A stretch of 64,000 bases of DNA from Zeimonas sp003577305 (GTDB taxonomy: Bacteria > Pseudomonadota > Gammaproteobacteria > Burkholderiales > Burkholderiaceae_E): NCBI GenBank assembly GCA_030263385.1, contig SZOX01000013.1:13450-77449 (forward strand), in the 5' to 3' direction. Made by a program: the position numbers and the translations under genes. The number at the start of each line of letters is the position of its first letter. Position 1 is the first letter of the stretch. The notes beneath the pieces were generated by a model. It had not been told where the DNA came from and did not search any database. It worked only from the letters and a program-made list of their open reading frames with translations. Shown here in pieces: positions 39,453-48,941 of this stretch.

Positions 39453-40910
39453 TCAACGGCGCCAGAACGCCGGCATCAGCACGACGAAGAACGTGAGCAG
39501 TTCGAGCCGTCCGGCCACCATCGCGATCGCGAGCAGCCAGGTCTGGAAGTCGGAGAGCGGGGCGTAATTGCCGGTGGGGCCGAACTGGCCGAGGGCGGGC
39601 CCGAGATTGTTCACCGAGGCGACCACCACCGAGAAGGCCGACATGAAGTCGAGGCCGGTGGCCAGCATCACGAAAGTGAGCACGATGTGGGTGACGCCCC
39701 ACAGCAGCATGTAGCCGAGCACCGCGAAGATCACGCGGTTCTCCACCACGTGGCCGCCGATCGTGAGCGGCGCGATCGCGCGCGGGTGCACGAGGCGGTT
39801 CAGTTCGCGCCGCGTCTGCTTGAGCAGCACGAGCGCGCGCACCATCTTGATGCCGCCGCCGGTGGAGCCGGCCGAGGAGCCGACACAGGCGACGAAGAGC
39901 ATCCAGAGCGGCGCGAATACCGGCCAGGAGGCGTAGTCCTGCGTGGCGAAGCCGGTGGAGGTGCCCACCGAGATGGTGTTGAAGGCCGCGTGGCGCAGCG
40001 CTTCCTCGAAGCTCGCGTATTGCCCGCCGAAGTACAGCCAGGCGCCCAGCACCAGCGAGCTGCCGAGGATCAGCACGAACACCGAGCGCGCCTCGACGTC
40101 GCGCAGGTACACGCGCAGCGAGCGTTCGCGCAGCGCAAGGAAGTGCGTGGAGAAGTTCAGCACCGCGAGCATCATGAAGCCGCAGAGCACGAGTTCGACC
40201 GTGGGCGACTCGAGGCCGCCGACGCTGGCGTCGCGAGTGGAGAAGCCGCCCAGCGCGAGCGCCGAGAACGCGTGGCAGACCGACTCGAACCAGTCGAGTC
40301 CGGCCCAGCGCAGCGCGAGAATGCAGGCGGCAGTGAGGCCGATGTAGATGAGCCACAGCGCCTTGGCGGTCTGCGTGATGCGCGGCGTGAGCTTGCGCTC
40401 CTTCATCGGGCCGGGCATCTCGGCCTTGAACAGCTGCACGCCGCCCACGCCGAGCATCGGCAGGATCGCCACTGCCATCACGATGATGCCCATGCCGCCG
40501 TACCACTGCAGCGCGTGACGCCACACGTTCACCGACTGCGGCAGGTGCTCGATGCCGCTCAGCACGGTGGCGCCGGTGGTGGTGAGGCCGGCGATCGCCT
40601 CGAAGCAGGCGTCGGTGACGCTGATGCCCGGAATCTCGAGCAGTAGCGGCCCGCTCGCCGCCAGCGACATCAGCAGCCAGCCGAGCACCACCAGCAGCGC
40701 GCCGTCGCGCGGCTCGAGTTCGCGCCGGTAGCGACGCGTGGCGGCCCAAACGAGGGCGCCTGCGGCGAGGCAGCCCAGCCCCGAGGCGACGAAGCCCGCG
40801 TGCGCGCCGTCGTCGACCGCGAGCGACCAGACGATGGGCAGCGCGAAAGTGGCCGCGAAGACCATCAGCAACCCGCCCAGCACGTGGGCGATCACCAGCA
40901 GACGGTTCAA
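39453..40910 (-). CDS. trkH: Potassium transporter subunit TrkH
   Basis: A 485-residue membrane protein with the four M1-P-M2 repeats. The selectivity loops are visible as GLTTTGATVLSGIEHLPQSV, ALALGGFSTRDASVGG, NTISVGTSTGFATQDYASWP and VVASVNNLGPALGQFGPTGN. GSSAGSTGGGIKMVRAL is the conserved cytoplasmic loop. It takes up K+ together with TrkA. In related bacteria it usually follows trkA directly; here about 5.8 kb of other genes lie between them. Confidence 0.95.
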   Translation of the reverse strand: MNRLLVIAHVLGGLLMVFAATFALPIVWSLAVDDGAHAGFVASGLGCLAAGALVWAATRRYRRELEPRDGALLVVLGWLLMSLAASGPLLLEIPGISVTDACFEAIAGLTTTGATVLSGIEHLPQSVNVWRHALQWYGGMGIIVMAVAILPMLGVGGVQLFKAEMPGPMKERKLTPRITQTAKALWLIYIGLTAACILALRWAGLDWFESVCHAFSALALGGFSTRDASVGGLESPTVELVLCGFMMLAVLNFSTHFLALRERSLRVYLRDVEARSVFVLILGSSLVLGAWLYFGGQYASFEEALRHAAFNTISVGTSTGFATQDYASWPVFAPLWMLFVACVGSSAGSTGGGIKMVRALVLLKQTRRELNRLVHPRAIAPLTIGGHVVENRVIFAVLGYMLLWGVTHIVLTFVMLATGLDFMSAFSVVVASVNNLGPALGQFGPTGNYAPLSDFQTWLLAIAMVAGRLELLTFFVVLMPAFWRR

Positions 40911-40924
40911 CGCGGCAAGGCCTG

Positions 40925-41215
40925 TCAGCCGAGATCCCAGCGCTCGGGCAGCGGCTCGACGAAGCCCATCTTGCGCAGCATGTCGAGCGCGTCGTCGAGG
41001 CCCCGATAGCTGTGGATGGCCGCGCGCAGTTCGCCGACGCTGCGGCGCCCGTCGACGAGCGCGAGCAATGTGCGCAGCCGCCTCGGAATGGAGGAGTCGG
41101 TGCGGCGCGCCTCGTCGCGACCGATGCGCGTCTTGATGAAGACGGTGTCCTCGCGAAGCACGGGCGGTTCTCCGCCCATCGCGAGCCGGCGCACGATCTC
41201 ATGCATCGACGTCAT
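40925..41215 (-). CDS. Small uncharacterised protein upstream of trkH
   Basis: A 96-residue protein from the ATG at 41213-41215. It has HEIVRRLAMGGEPPVLREDT, RRLRTLLALVDGRRSVGELR and DALDMLRKMGFVEPLPERWD. The middle and end look like a small winged-helix of the kind often attached to FHA or response proteins. It is 14 bp upstream of trkH and probably co-transcribed. I cannot assign a family. Confidence 0.6.
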   Translation of the reverse strand: MTSMHEIVRRLAMGGEPPVLREDTVFIKTRIGRDEARRTDSSIPRRLRTLLALVDGRRSVGELRAAIHSYRGLDDALDMLRKMGFVEPLPERWDLG

Positions 41216-41321
41216 GACGCGCAATGGTACGCCCTTCCGGATCGGGCAAGCGCGGGAATATGCCGCATCGGAACGCGCATGTTGCATCGGCCGAAGCGCG
41301 CCCCCCGGCCGGCGTGGCACC

Positions 41322-42533
41322 TCAGCCGAAGTGCCGCATCAGCCAGCGCGCGGTGCGCAGCAGCCGCGCGTCGTCGCCGCGCGCGGCCACCAGTTGCACG
41401 CCCAGCGGCAGCCCGTTGGCGCCGGCCAGCAGCGGCAGGCTGACCGCGGGCATGCCGCAGAAAGTCCAGAGCGTGCAGGCGATCGGGTCGCCGGTGCCGT
41501 CGGCGGCCAGCGGTGCGGTGCCCAGCGTGGCGGGCGCGAGGATCGCGTCGAAGCGTTCGAAGAGCGGCGCGAAGGCGGCGGCCAGCGGCTCGGCCTGCGC
41601 CCGCGCCTTGCGGTAGTCGACCGCGCTGATGCGGCGGCCGCGCTCGATCTGGCCGACCAGCGACGCGGAGAGCTGTGCGCGCCCGCGCTCGTATTCGGCC
41701 TCGAACGAGCCGGCGATGTCGGCCTCCATCACGGTGCGCAGCCAGCCGATCGCGTCGGCCGCGGCCGGCGGCAATTCGACGGCGGCCTGCCGTTCGCCCA
41801 GCCGTTCGAGCAGCGCGCCGAACGCGGCCTGCGCATCGGGCGCGACGCGGTCCCACCAGGGCATGCGCGCCCAGCCGAAACGCGGCGGGTGCGGCGGCTC
41901 GCTGGCGGCCACGCGCGAGAGCGGCGGCGCCGGCAGCGCACGGGTGGCGGCGTCGCCCGGATCGTGGCCCCAGAGCGCCTCGGCGAGCAGCGCCGCGTCT
42001 TCGACGGTGCGCGCGAACACGCCGATCTGGTCGAGCGGCGGCGACTGCGAGAGCACGCCGCTGCGGCCGATCGCGCCGAACGTCGGCTTGTAGCCCACCA
42101 CGCCGCAGAACGACGCGGGGCGGATCACCGAGCCGTTGGTCTGCGTGCCGATCGCCAGCGGCACCATGCCGGCCGCGACCGCCGCCGCCGAGCCGCTCGA
42201 CGAGCCGCCGGGCGTGTGGCGCGCATCGTGCGGGTTGCGCGTCTTGCCGGGCGCATAGGTGGCGAGTTCGGTGGTCACCGTCTTGCCGATCGGCCAGCCG
42301 CCGGCGGCACGCAGCCGCGCGATCAGCGCCGCGTCGGCCTGCGCGATGCGCCCGGCGTGCAGCACGGTGCCGTCTTCGGTGGGCATGCCCTGCACGTCGA
42401 TGATGTCCTTCACGCCCACGGGTACGCCGGCGAGCGGGGCGTGTGCGAAGCCGGGCCCGCCGCGGGCGGCCTCGTCGTGCCGGCGCGCTTCCTCGAGCGC
42501 GTACGCGGCATCGAGCCAGGCCCAGGCCTGCAC
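41322..42533 (-). CDS. Amidase-signature enzyme
   Basis: At least 403 residues. The Ser-cisSer-Lys triad is visible: Lys in GVPVGVKDIIDVQGMPT, Ser pair in HTPGGSSSGSAAAVAAGMVP, followed by IGTQTNGSVIRPASFCGVVG. The GTG at 42533 is the first regular start, but the family N-terminus (EPSAAEAAREIAAGRLAVED and so on) continues in frame to about 42637, where it meets the DctM stop without ATG, GTG or TTG. Translation may reinitiate at a rare codon, or the N-terminus is shorter. The substrate amide is unknown. It is downstream of the TRAP genes. Confidence 0.83.
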   Translation of the reverse strand: MQAWAWLDAAYALEEARRHDEAARGGPGFAHAPLAGVPVGVKDIIDVQGMPTEDGTVLHAGRIAQADAALIARLRAAGGWPIGKTVTTELATYAPGKTRNPHDARHTPGGSSSGSAAAVAAGMVPLAIGTQTNGSVIRPASFCGVVGYKPTFGAIGRSGVLSQSPPLDQIGVFARTVEDAALLAEALWGHDPGDAATRALPAPPLSRVAASEPPHPPRFGWARMPWWDRVAPDAQAAFGALLERLGERQAAVELPPAAADAIGWLRTVMEADIAGSFEAEYERGRAQLSASLVGQIERGRRISAVDYRKARAQAEPLAAAFAPLFERFDAILAPATLGTAPLAADGTGDPIACTLWTFCGMPAVSLPLLAGANGLPLGVQLVAARGDDARLLRTARWLMRHFG

Positions 42534-42636
42534 CCGGGGCTCGTGCTCGTCGATGCGCGCCAGGAGCGCGCGCGCGTAGTCTTCGACCGCGAGCCGCCCG
42601 GCGGCGATCTCGCGGGCGGCCTCGGCCGCGCTCGGC

Positions 42637-44676
42637 TCAGCGATAGAGCACCTCCGGCAGCCACAGCCCCATTCCGGGGAACATGTAGAGGAGGAAGATC
42701 GCGAGCACCTGGATCGCCATGAACGGCATCATGCCCATGAAGATCTGCCCGAGCGTGACGTGCGGCGGAGCGACCCCCTTCAGGTAGAACGCGGCCATCG
42801 CCACCGGCGGCGACAGGAACGCGGTCTGCAGGTTCAGCGCCACGAGCAGCCCGAAGAACAGCGGGTTCACGTCGAAGTGCGCCACCAGCGGAATGAAGAT
42901 CGGCATGAAGATCACGATGATCTCGGTCCACTCGAGCGGCCAGCCGAGCAGGAAGATGACCACCTGCGACAGCAGCAGGAACTGGATCTTGCTCAGGCCG
43001 AGCGAGAGCACCCAGCGCTCGATGATCTCCTGGCCGCCGAGCAGCGCGAACGCCGCCGAGAAAATCGACGAGCCGACGAACAGCCAGCACACCATCGCGC
43101 TGGTCTTCGCGGTGAGGAACACCGACTCCTTCATCACGTCGCGGTTGAGCGCACGGTAGGCGATCGCCAGCACGAAGCCGCCGAACGACCCGACCGCCGC
43201 AGCCTCGCTCGGCGTGGCCAGCCCGAACACGATCGCGCCGAGCACCGCGAGAATCAGGATCGCCAGCGGGAAGAACGACGAGAGCAGCATGCGGAAGATC
43301 TGCAGCCGCACGAAATTCAGCATCGCGTAGTTCACGACCAGCAGCACCGCGCCGCCGGCGAGCACGTACCAGAACCAGGCGGGCACCGGCGTCGCGGCCG
43401 ATGCCGCGTCGGCGCCGGCTTCGACCGCCGCGGCGCCAGAGGGCCCGGCGGCAGCGGCGGCGTCGGCCTGCGCCTGCGCGCCCTGCGCGGCCGATGATTC
43501 GAGCGCCGCGCCGGGCTCGGCCGGCGGCTCGGCGAGCGCGCCGTTCGCGGCCTCGCCTGCCTGCCCGTCGGTTTCCTCCGGTTCGGCCAGCCCGTCCGGC
43601 TCGGCCAGCCCGTCCGGCTCGGCCAGCCCGTCCGGCTCGGCCAGCCCGCCCTCGAACTGCGAGCCGGCACCGCCCACTTCGGCGCCGAGTTCCTCGAGCC
43701 CGCTGACGTCGACCGCGACCTTCGGTGCGGTGGCCGAGGTCCAGGCCAGGCCGATCACCGCAGCCACCACCAGCGCCGGCAGCGCGGTGACCAGCAGTTC
43801 GCGCGCCAGGCGCCCCGAGGACACGCCCACGGCCGCCGGGGCCCTGGCCGCGCGCAGCAGCGCGGGCAACGCACGATTGCCGAAGCGTTCGCGCACGCGC
43901 TCGACATCGGGCGGCAGCGGCACGCGCCGCTCCGACTCGGGCAGCGGCGGCATCAGCTTCGGCTTGAGCTTGGCCAGCAGGATCACGTAGAGCACGTACA
44001 GGCCGGCCAGCATGATGCCGGGGAAGAACGCCCCCGCGTAGAGCTGCACTACCGAGACGCCGGCGGTCGCCCCGTAGACGATCAGCAGCACCGAAGGCGG
44101 AATCAGGATGCCGAGGCAGCCGCCGGCGGTGATGGAGCCCGCCGAGATCCTGGTGTCGTAGCCGGCCTTGAGCATCGAGGGCAGCGCGAGCAGGCCCATC
44201 AGCGTGACCACCGCCCCGACGATGCCGGTGGCGGTGGCGAACACCGCGCAGGTGAAGATGGTGGCCACCGCGAGCGAGCCGGGCAGTCGCGCCATCGCCA
44301 GGTGCAGCGACTTGAACAGCCGCTCGATCAGGTTGGCGCGCTCGACCAGGTAGCCCATGAAGACGAACAGCGGCACCGCGATCAGCACGTCGTTGGCCAT
44401 CACCGCGTAGGCGCGCTGCACCATCAGGTCGAGGGTCTGCTGGATCGCCTCCTCGGTGCTTCCGGTGCGGTCCATGTAGGCGAAGAACGCGAACATCACG
44501 CCCATGCCCATCAGCGTGAACGCGGTGGGGAAGCCGAGCATGATCGCCGCGACGATCAGCGCCAGCATCAGCAGGCCGAGGTGACCGCTGGTGAGCGCGC
44601 CCCAGGGCATCAGGAACGCCACCGTGGCGACGATGAGACCGAGAATCGAGACTCCGAAGACCAGTTCCTTGCGCAT
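42637..44676 (-). CDS. TRAP transporter large permease with central insertion
   Basis: A 679-residue DctM-type protein; the usual length is about 430. Residues 1-250 (LIVAAIMLGFPTAFTLMGMG, GGCLGILIPPSVLLIVYGAT) and 440-679 (GLATPSEAAAVGSFGGFVLA, FLLGWPLEWTEIIVIFMPIF) are the normal halves. Between them lie a membrane segment, a linker of about 150 residues rich in Ala/Glu/Pro/Gly with four GLAEP(D/E) repeats encoded by 18-bp tandem units, and another membrane segment. It drives sodium-linked uptake of a carboxylate- or amide-type solute. Confidence 0.9.
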   Translation of the reverse strand: MRKELVFGVSILGLIVATVAFLMPWGALTSGHLGLLMLALIVAAIMLGFPTAFTLMGMGVMFAFFAYMDRTGSTEEAIQQTLDLMVQRAYAVMANDVLIAVPLFVFMGYLVERANLIERLFKSLHLAMARLPGSLAVATIFTCAVFATATGIVGAVVTLMGLLALPSMLKAGYDTRISAGSITAGGCLGILIPPSVLLIVYGATAGVSVVQLYAGAFFPGIMLAGLYVLYVILLAKLKPKLMPPLPESERRVPLPPDVERVRERFGNRALPALLRAARAPAAVGVSSGRLARELLVTALPALVVAAVIGLAWTSATAPKVAVDVSGLEELGAEVGGAGSQFEGGLAEPDGLAEPDGLAEPDGLAEPEETDGQAGEAANGALAEPPAEPGAALESSAAQGAQAQADAAAAAGPSGAAAVEAGADAASAATPVPAWFWYVLAGGAVLLVVNYAMLNFVRLQIFRMLLSSFFPLAILILAVLGAIVFGLATPSEAAAVGSFGGFVLAIAYRALNRDVMKESVFLTAKTSAMVCWLFVGSSIFSAAFALLGGQEIIERWVLSLGLSKIQFLLLSQVVIFLLGWPLEWTEIIVIFMPIFIPLVAHFDVNPLFFGLLVALNLQTAFLSPPVAMAAFYLKGVAPPHVTLGQIFMGMMPFMAIQVLAIFLLYMFPGMGLWLPEVLYR

Positions 44677-44688
44677 CGATCGTTTCCT

Positions 44689-45285
44689 TCAGTGCGAGTG
44701 CGCTTCGATGTCTTCTTCGTGGTGGCGGACCATCGCCTTGAGCTTGTCCACGTCGACCTCCTCGACGTCTTCCTCGCGCCTGGGCCACTCGCCGGTCTTC
44801 AGGCAGACGATGCAGCGCAGGATCTCCACCGCGCCCTGCAGCATCAGCAGCACGCCGGCCACCGGGATCACCGCCTTGAACGGATAGATCGGCGGGCCTT
44901 CGGCGGTGATCGACGAGTGCTCGCGGATCGCGAACGACTCGCCGGCGTAGCGCCAGCCCGCCCAGACCAGCGCGACGATGCCGGGAACGAAGAACACGAT
45001 GTACAGCGTGAGATCGAAGAACGCCTGCGTGCGCGGCGAGAAGAAGCCGTACAGGATGTCGCCGCGCACGTGTCCGTTGGCCGCCAGCGTGTAGGCGCCG
45101 GCCATCATGAACAGCGTGCCGTAGAGCATCAGTTGCACGTCGAACGCCCACGGGTGCGGCCTGTTCAGCACGTAGCGCGAGAACACTTCCCAGGTGATCA
45201 GGGCGGTGAGCGCGACGATCAGCCACGCGAAGAAGTGGCCGATCCGGGTGTTGAACCGGTCGACCGCCAGGAAGAGCTTTTGCAT
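44689..45285 (-). CDS. TRAP transporter small permease (DctQ type)
   Basis: A 198-residue protein with four membrane helices: FFAWLIVALTALITWEVFSR, VQLMLYGTLFMMAGAYTLAA, LTLYIVFFVPGIVALVWAGW and IPVAGVLLMLQGAVEILRCI. NGHVRGDILYGFF is typical of DctQ. The acidic, His-containing tail (REEDVEEVDVDKLKAM, ending EAHSH) is soluble. It forms the membrane complex with the large permease, whose ATG follows after 12 bp. Confidence 0.92.
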   Translation of the reverse strand: MQKLFLAVDRFNTRIGHFFAWLIVALTALITWEVFSRYVLNRPHPWAFDVQLMLYGTLFMMAGAYTLAANGHVRGDILYGFFSPRTQAFFDLTLYIVFFVPGIVALVWAGWRYAGESFAIREHSSITAEGPPIYPFKAVIPVAGVLLMLQGAVEILRCIVCLKTGEWPRREEDVEEVDVDKLKAMVRHHEEDIEAHSH

Positions 45286-45416
45286 GTCGGGCCTGCGTCT
45301 TTCGGTGCGCGACTGCTGCCGGGGCGGTGTTCGACGCCGCAGCCAGAGCGGCGGCCGGCCCGGAGCCGGAAGGAAGCGGCGCGGAGCCGGTGGCCCCGCG
45401 CCGGTGACGCGCTACA

Positions 45417-46541
45417 TCAGGACTTCTTCGCCCGCTTCGGGCCGAAGTAGTGGTTGTAGGCCATGCGGCGGTTGGTGTTGGTGTCCATGTCCCACTTCAC
45501 CGTCCGCGCGGCGAACGCACGCTGCGAATCGAGGATCTCCTTGAACAGCGGGTTCGCTGCGGCCATCTTCGCGACCACGCCGTCATAGATCGTCAGCTGC
45601 TGCTGCAGGATCGCGTCGGGCGTCTTGTAGAACTTCACGCCGTCCTTCTTCTGCATTTCCTCGTAGTCTTTCGAGTAGCGGTCGATCGCCTTCCACGACA
45701 TGTCGGCCGACGCCGCCTCGACCGCGTTGTCGAGGATCGCGCGCAGCTTCTCGGGCAGCGCGTCGTACTTGGGCTTGTTGAACAGGATCTCGAACTGCTC
45801 GGCGTTCTGGTGGAAGCTCTGCAGCATGCACACCTTGGAGACGTCGGGGAAGCCGAGCAGCCGGTCGGAGCTGGCGTTGTTGAACTCCGCGCCGTCGATC
45901 AGGCCGCGGTCGAGCGCGGGAACGATCTCGCCGCCGGGCAGCGCGTTGACCGCCACGCCCATCGCGGTGAACACGTCGATCGACAGGCCGACGGTGCGGA
46001 ACTTCAGCCCCTTCAGGTCGGCGGCCTTGGTGATCGGCTTCTTGAACCATCCCAGCGGCTGCGAGGCCATCGGGCCGTAGACGTAGGACTTCACGTTCGC
46101 GCCGATCGACTGGTACAGCTTCTCGAGGAACGCCTTGCCGCCGCCGTACTTGTGCCACGCGAGCAGCATGTTGGCGTCCATGCCGAAGCCCGGGCCCGAG
46201 CCCCACAGCGCCAGCGCGTTGTTCTTGCCGTAGTGGTAGACCACCACGCCGTGGCCGCCGTCGAGCGTGCCCTTGGACACCGCGTCGAGCAGGTTGAACG
46301 CGGGCACCACCGCGCCGGCGGGCAGCACCTCGATCTTCATGTCGCCGCCGGTCATGTCGTTGACCTTCTTGGCGAAGTCGAGCGCGTACTCGTGGAAGAT
46401 GTCTTTCGACGGCCAGGTGCTCTGCCAGCGCATCGAGATCGGGCCCTGGGCGCGGGCGATCATCGGGAACGCGAGCGTGCCGGCGCCGGCGGCGGCGGCG
46501 CCGCCGAGGAACTTCCGGCGGGCGCGGGTCTGTTCGGTCAT
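45417..46541 (-). CDS. TRAP substrate-binding protein (DctP family)
   Basis: A 374-residue periplasmic protein with a twin-arginine-type signal (RRKFLGGAAAAGAGTLAF, cleavage near ARAQ). The body matches the TAXI-free DctP family: MRWQSTWPSKDIFHEYALDF, PLGWFKKPITKAADLKGLKF with the ligand-binding Arg in RTVGLSIDVF, and IDGAEFNNASSDRLLGF. It resembles binding proteins for 2-oxo or monocarboxylic acids. It is the first gene of the three-gene transporter, followed by the amidase. Nothing is evident in the 130-bp gap to the small permease apart from GC-rich inverted repeats. Confidence 0.93.
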   Translation of the reverse strand: MTEQTRARRKFLGGAAAAGAGTLAFPMIARAQGPISMRWQSTWPSKDIFHEYALDFAKKVNDMTGGDMKIEVLPAGAVVPAFNLLDAVSKGTLDGGHGVVVYHYGKNNALALWGSGPGFGMDANMLLAWHKYGGGKAFLEKLYQSIGANVKSYVYGPMASQPLGWFKKPITKAADLKGLKFRTVGLSIDVFTAMGVAVNALPGGEIVPALDRGLIDGAEFNNASSDRLLGFPDVSKVCMLQSFHQNAEQFEILFNKPKYDALPEKLRAILDNAVEAASADMSWKAIDRYSKDYEEMQKKDGVKFYKTPDAILQQQLTIYDGVVAKMAAANPLFKEILDSQRAFAARTVKWDMDTNTNRRMAYNHYFGPKRAKKS

Positions 46542-46722
46542 GTGAGGCCTCCTCGAGGGGAAATCGTTCAGGAAGACTGGGGGGAAACCAGGCTCGCCCG
46601 GGCAACGCGCGCCGCGAGACGAAGCACGCATCGTAGCGGCCGCTGCGGGCCTTGTCACCGGGCTGCCATACCCACGCGGGTTTACCCGACCCCGCACATA
46701 CCGCATCGCGAAAGGCGGCGCG

Positions 46723-48141
46723 TCAGAAGAAACCGACGCTCACCTGGAACAGCTTCTCGACCCGCGGAATGATGCGCTTGTTCTCGACGAAGACGATCAC
46801 GTGGTCTTCGGACTGGATCACGGTGTCGTGGTGCGCCATGATCACCTCGAAGCGCGACGCCTCGCGCCGCGCGCCGGGCTGCCCGCTTTCGGTGGAGCGC
46901 ACGATCGCGCCGATGGTCGCGCCGCGCGGCAGGTCGACCTGCTCGATGCGCCGGCCCACCACCCGCGACGACTTCGCGTCGCCGTGCGCGATCGCCTCGA
47001 GCGCCTCGGCCGCGCCGCGGCGCAGCGAGTGCACCGCCACCACGTCGCCGCGACGCACGTGCGCGAGCAGCTTGCCGATCGTGGTCTGCGACGGAACGAT
47101 CGCGATGTCGATGCGGTTGCCCTCGACCAGGTCGGCATAGGCCTGGCGGTTGATCAGCGCGATCGTGCGCCGCGCGCCCATGCGCTTGGCGAGCATGCAC
47201 GACATGATGTTGTTCTCGTCGTCGGAGGTGAGCGCGACGAAGAGATCCATGTCGGCCACCGCCTCGTCGGCGAGCAGGTCTTCGTCGGTGGTGTCGCCGT
47301 TGAGCACCAGCGTGGACGAGGGCAGTTGCGTCGACAGGTAGTTGCAGCGCGCGCGGCTCGTCTCGATCACCTTCACCTGGTACTGCGAGCCCAGCGCGCG
47401 CCCCAGCCGCAGGCCGATGTTGCCGCCGCCGGCGATCATCACGCGGCGCACCGGCTTGTCCATGCGGCGCAGGTCGGAGAGCGCGGTGCGGATGTGCTCG
47501 GTGGCCGCGAGCAGGAACACTTCGTCGCCCGGCTCGATCATCGTGTCGCCGTCGGGGCGGATCGAGCGGTCGTTGCGGAACACCGCGACGATGCGCATGT
47601 CGACGTTCGGGTGCTCGGCGCGCAGGTCGCGGATGTGCCGACCCACCAGCGGCCCGCCGGCGTACGAGCGCACCGCCACGAGCCCGGCGCGTCCGTCGGC
47701 GAATTCGAGCACCTGCAGCGCCTCGGGGAAGTGGATCAGCTTGAGCACGTAGTCGGTGACCGTCTGCTCGGGGCAGATCAGGTGATCGACGTAGAAGCCG
47801 CCGTCGCCGGTGATCTCGGGGTGATCCTGGAACTCGGGCGCGCGGATGCGCGCGATGCGCGTGGGCACGTTGAACAGGCGCGCCGCGAGGTGGCAGGCGA
47901 CCAGGTTGGTCTCGTCGCGCGCGGCGGTGGCGATCAGCATGTCGGCGTCGGCGGCGCCCGCCTGCTCGAGCACCGGCGGATGCGTGCCGTTGCCGGCGAC
48001 GGTGCGCAGGTCGAGCTTGTCCTGCAGCTGCGCGAGCTGCACCACGTCGGTGTCGACGACGGTGATGTCGTTGCGCTCGGAGACGAGGCTCTCGGCGACC
48101 GACGCCCCGACCCGGCCGGCGCCGAGGATGATGATCTTCAA
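46723..48141 (-). CDS. trkA: Potassium-uptake regulator TrkA
   Basis: A 472-residue protein with two RCK units: KIIILGAGRVGASVAESLVS and VMIAGGGNIGLRLGRALGSQ are the two NAD-binding sites, each followed by a RCK_C domain. It starts with TTG at 48139-48141, overlapping the stop of the response regulator (TTGA). TrkA gates TrkH according to NAD(H) or nucleotides. The neighbours ntrY, ntrX-like and trkA form one operon; trkH is displaced to 39453-40910. Confidence 0.95.
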   Translation of the reverse strand: MKIIILGAGRVGASVAESLVSERNDITVVDTDVVQLAQLQDKLDLRTVAGNGTHPPVLEQAGAADADMLIATAARDETNLVACHLAARLFNVPTRIARIRAPEFQDHPEITGDGGFYVDHLICPEQTVTDYVLKLIHFPEALQVLEFADGRAGLVAVRSYAGGPLVGRHIRDLRAEHPNVDMRIVAVFRNDRSIRPDGDTMIEPGDEVFLLAATEHIRTALSDLRRMDKPVRRVMIAGGGNIGLRLGRALGSQYQVKVIETSRARCNYLSTQLPSSTLVLNGDTTDEDLLADEAVADMDLFVALTSDDENNIMSCMLAKRMGARRTIALINRQAYADLVEGNRIDIAIVPSQTTIGKLLAHVRRGDVVAVHSLRRGAAEALEAIAHGDAKSSRVVGRRIEQVDLPRGATIGAIVRSTESGQPGARREASRFEVIMAHHDTVIQSEDHVIVFVENKRIIPRVEKLFQVSVGFF

Positions 48142-48941
48142 GAGGCCTGCTTGCGATACGCGCCGCGCGACAGGTCGATGCCCAGCTGCTTGAGCTTGCG
48201 ATACAGGTGCGTGCGCTCGAGCCCGGTCTTCTCGGCCACGCGGGTCATGCTGCCGTGCTCGCGCGAGAGGTGATGCTCGAAGTAGGCGCGCTCGAAGGCG
48301 TCGCGCGCCTCGCGCAGCGGCAGGTCGAGCGGCAGCTCGCGCAGCGCCACGCTGGCCGCGGAGGCCGGCTGGATCGGCATCGGCGCCGGGCCGCCGTTGG
48401 CCTGCGCCAGGCCGGGCGCGGCGGGTTCGGCTCCGCTCGCGGCCTCGGAGGCCGGCGCCGGAGGCCAGGTGCGCGTGCCGATCACCGGAACCGCGCCGAC
48501 CTGCGCGCTCGCCTGGAAGCCGCCGGCGCTGCTGCGCAGGCTCGCGGCCGCAGTGCCCGGCGCCGACTCGCCGGGGCGGCCGCGCTCCAGTCCGGTTTCG
48601 ACCGCCTTGAGCAGCTTCTGCAACGTGATCGGCTTTTCGAGGAAGTCGAGCGCGCCGATGCGCGTGGCCTCGACCGCGGTGTCGATCGTCGCGTGGCCCG
48701 ACATCATGATGACCGGCATCGTGAGCTTGCCGCCGCTGGCCCACTCCTTGAGCAGCGTCACCCCGTCGGTGTCGGGCATCCAGATGTCGAGCAGCACCAG
48801 GTCGAGCCGGTTGGCCTCGCGAACCTGGCGCGCCTGCTGCGCGCTCTCGGCGAGCAGCACCGTATGGCCTTCGTCCCCGAGGATCTCGGAGAGCAGTTCG
48901 CGGATGCCGATTTCGTCATCCACTACGAGGATTTCCGCCAT
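48138..48941 (-). CDS. NtrX-like response regulator without AAA+ domain
   Basis: A 267-residue protein. The receiver domain has EILVVDDEIGIRELLSEILG, phospho-acceptor Asp in LVLLDIWMPDTDGVTLLKEW, Thr/Ser region VIMMSGHATIDTAVEATRIG and the Lys in FLEKPITLQK. An Ala/Pro/Gly-rich linker of about 90 residues replaces the sigma54 AAA+ domain of true NtrX, and a Fis-type helix-turn-helix follows (MTRVAEKTGLERTHLYRKLK). This short form is, as I recall, usual in Burkholderiales. It overlaps the kinase gene by 26 bp. Confidence 0.9.
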   Translation of the reverse strand: MAEILVVDDEIGIRELLSEILGDEGHTVLLAESAQQARQVREANRLDLVLLDIWMPDTDGVTLLKEWASGGKLTMPVIMMSGHATIDTAVEATRIGALDFLEKPITLQKLLKAVETGLERGRPGESAPGTAAASLRSSAGGFQASAQVGAVPVIGTRTWPPAPASEAASGAEPAAPGLAQANGGPAPMPIQPASAASVALRELPLDLPLREARDAFERAYFEHHLSREHGSMTRVAEKTGLERTHLYRKLKQLGIDLSRGAYRKQAS

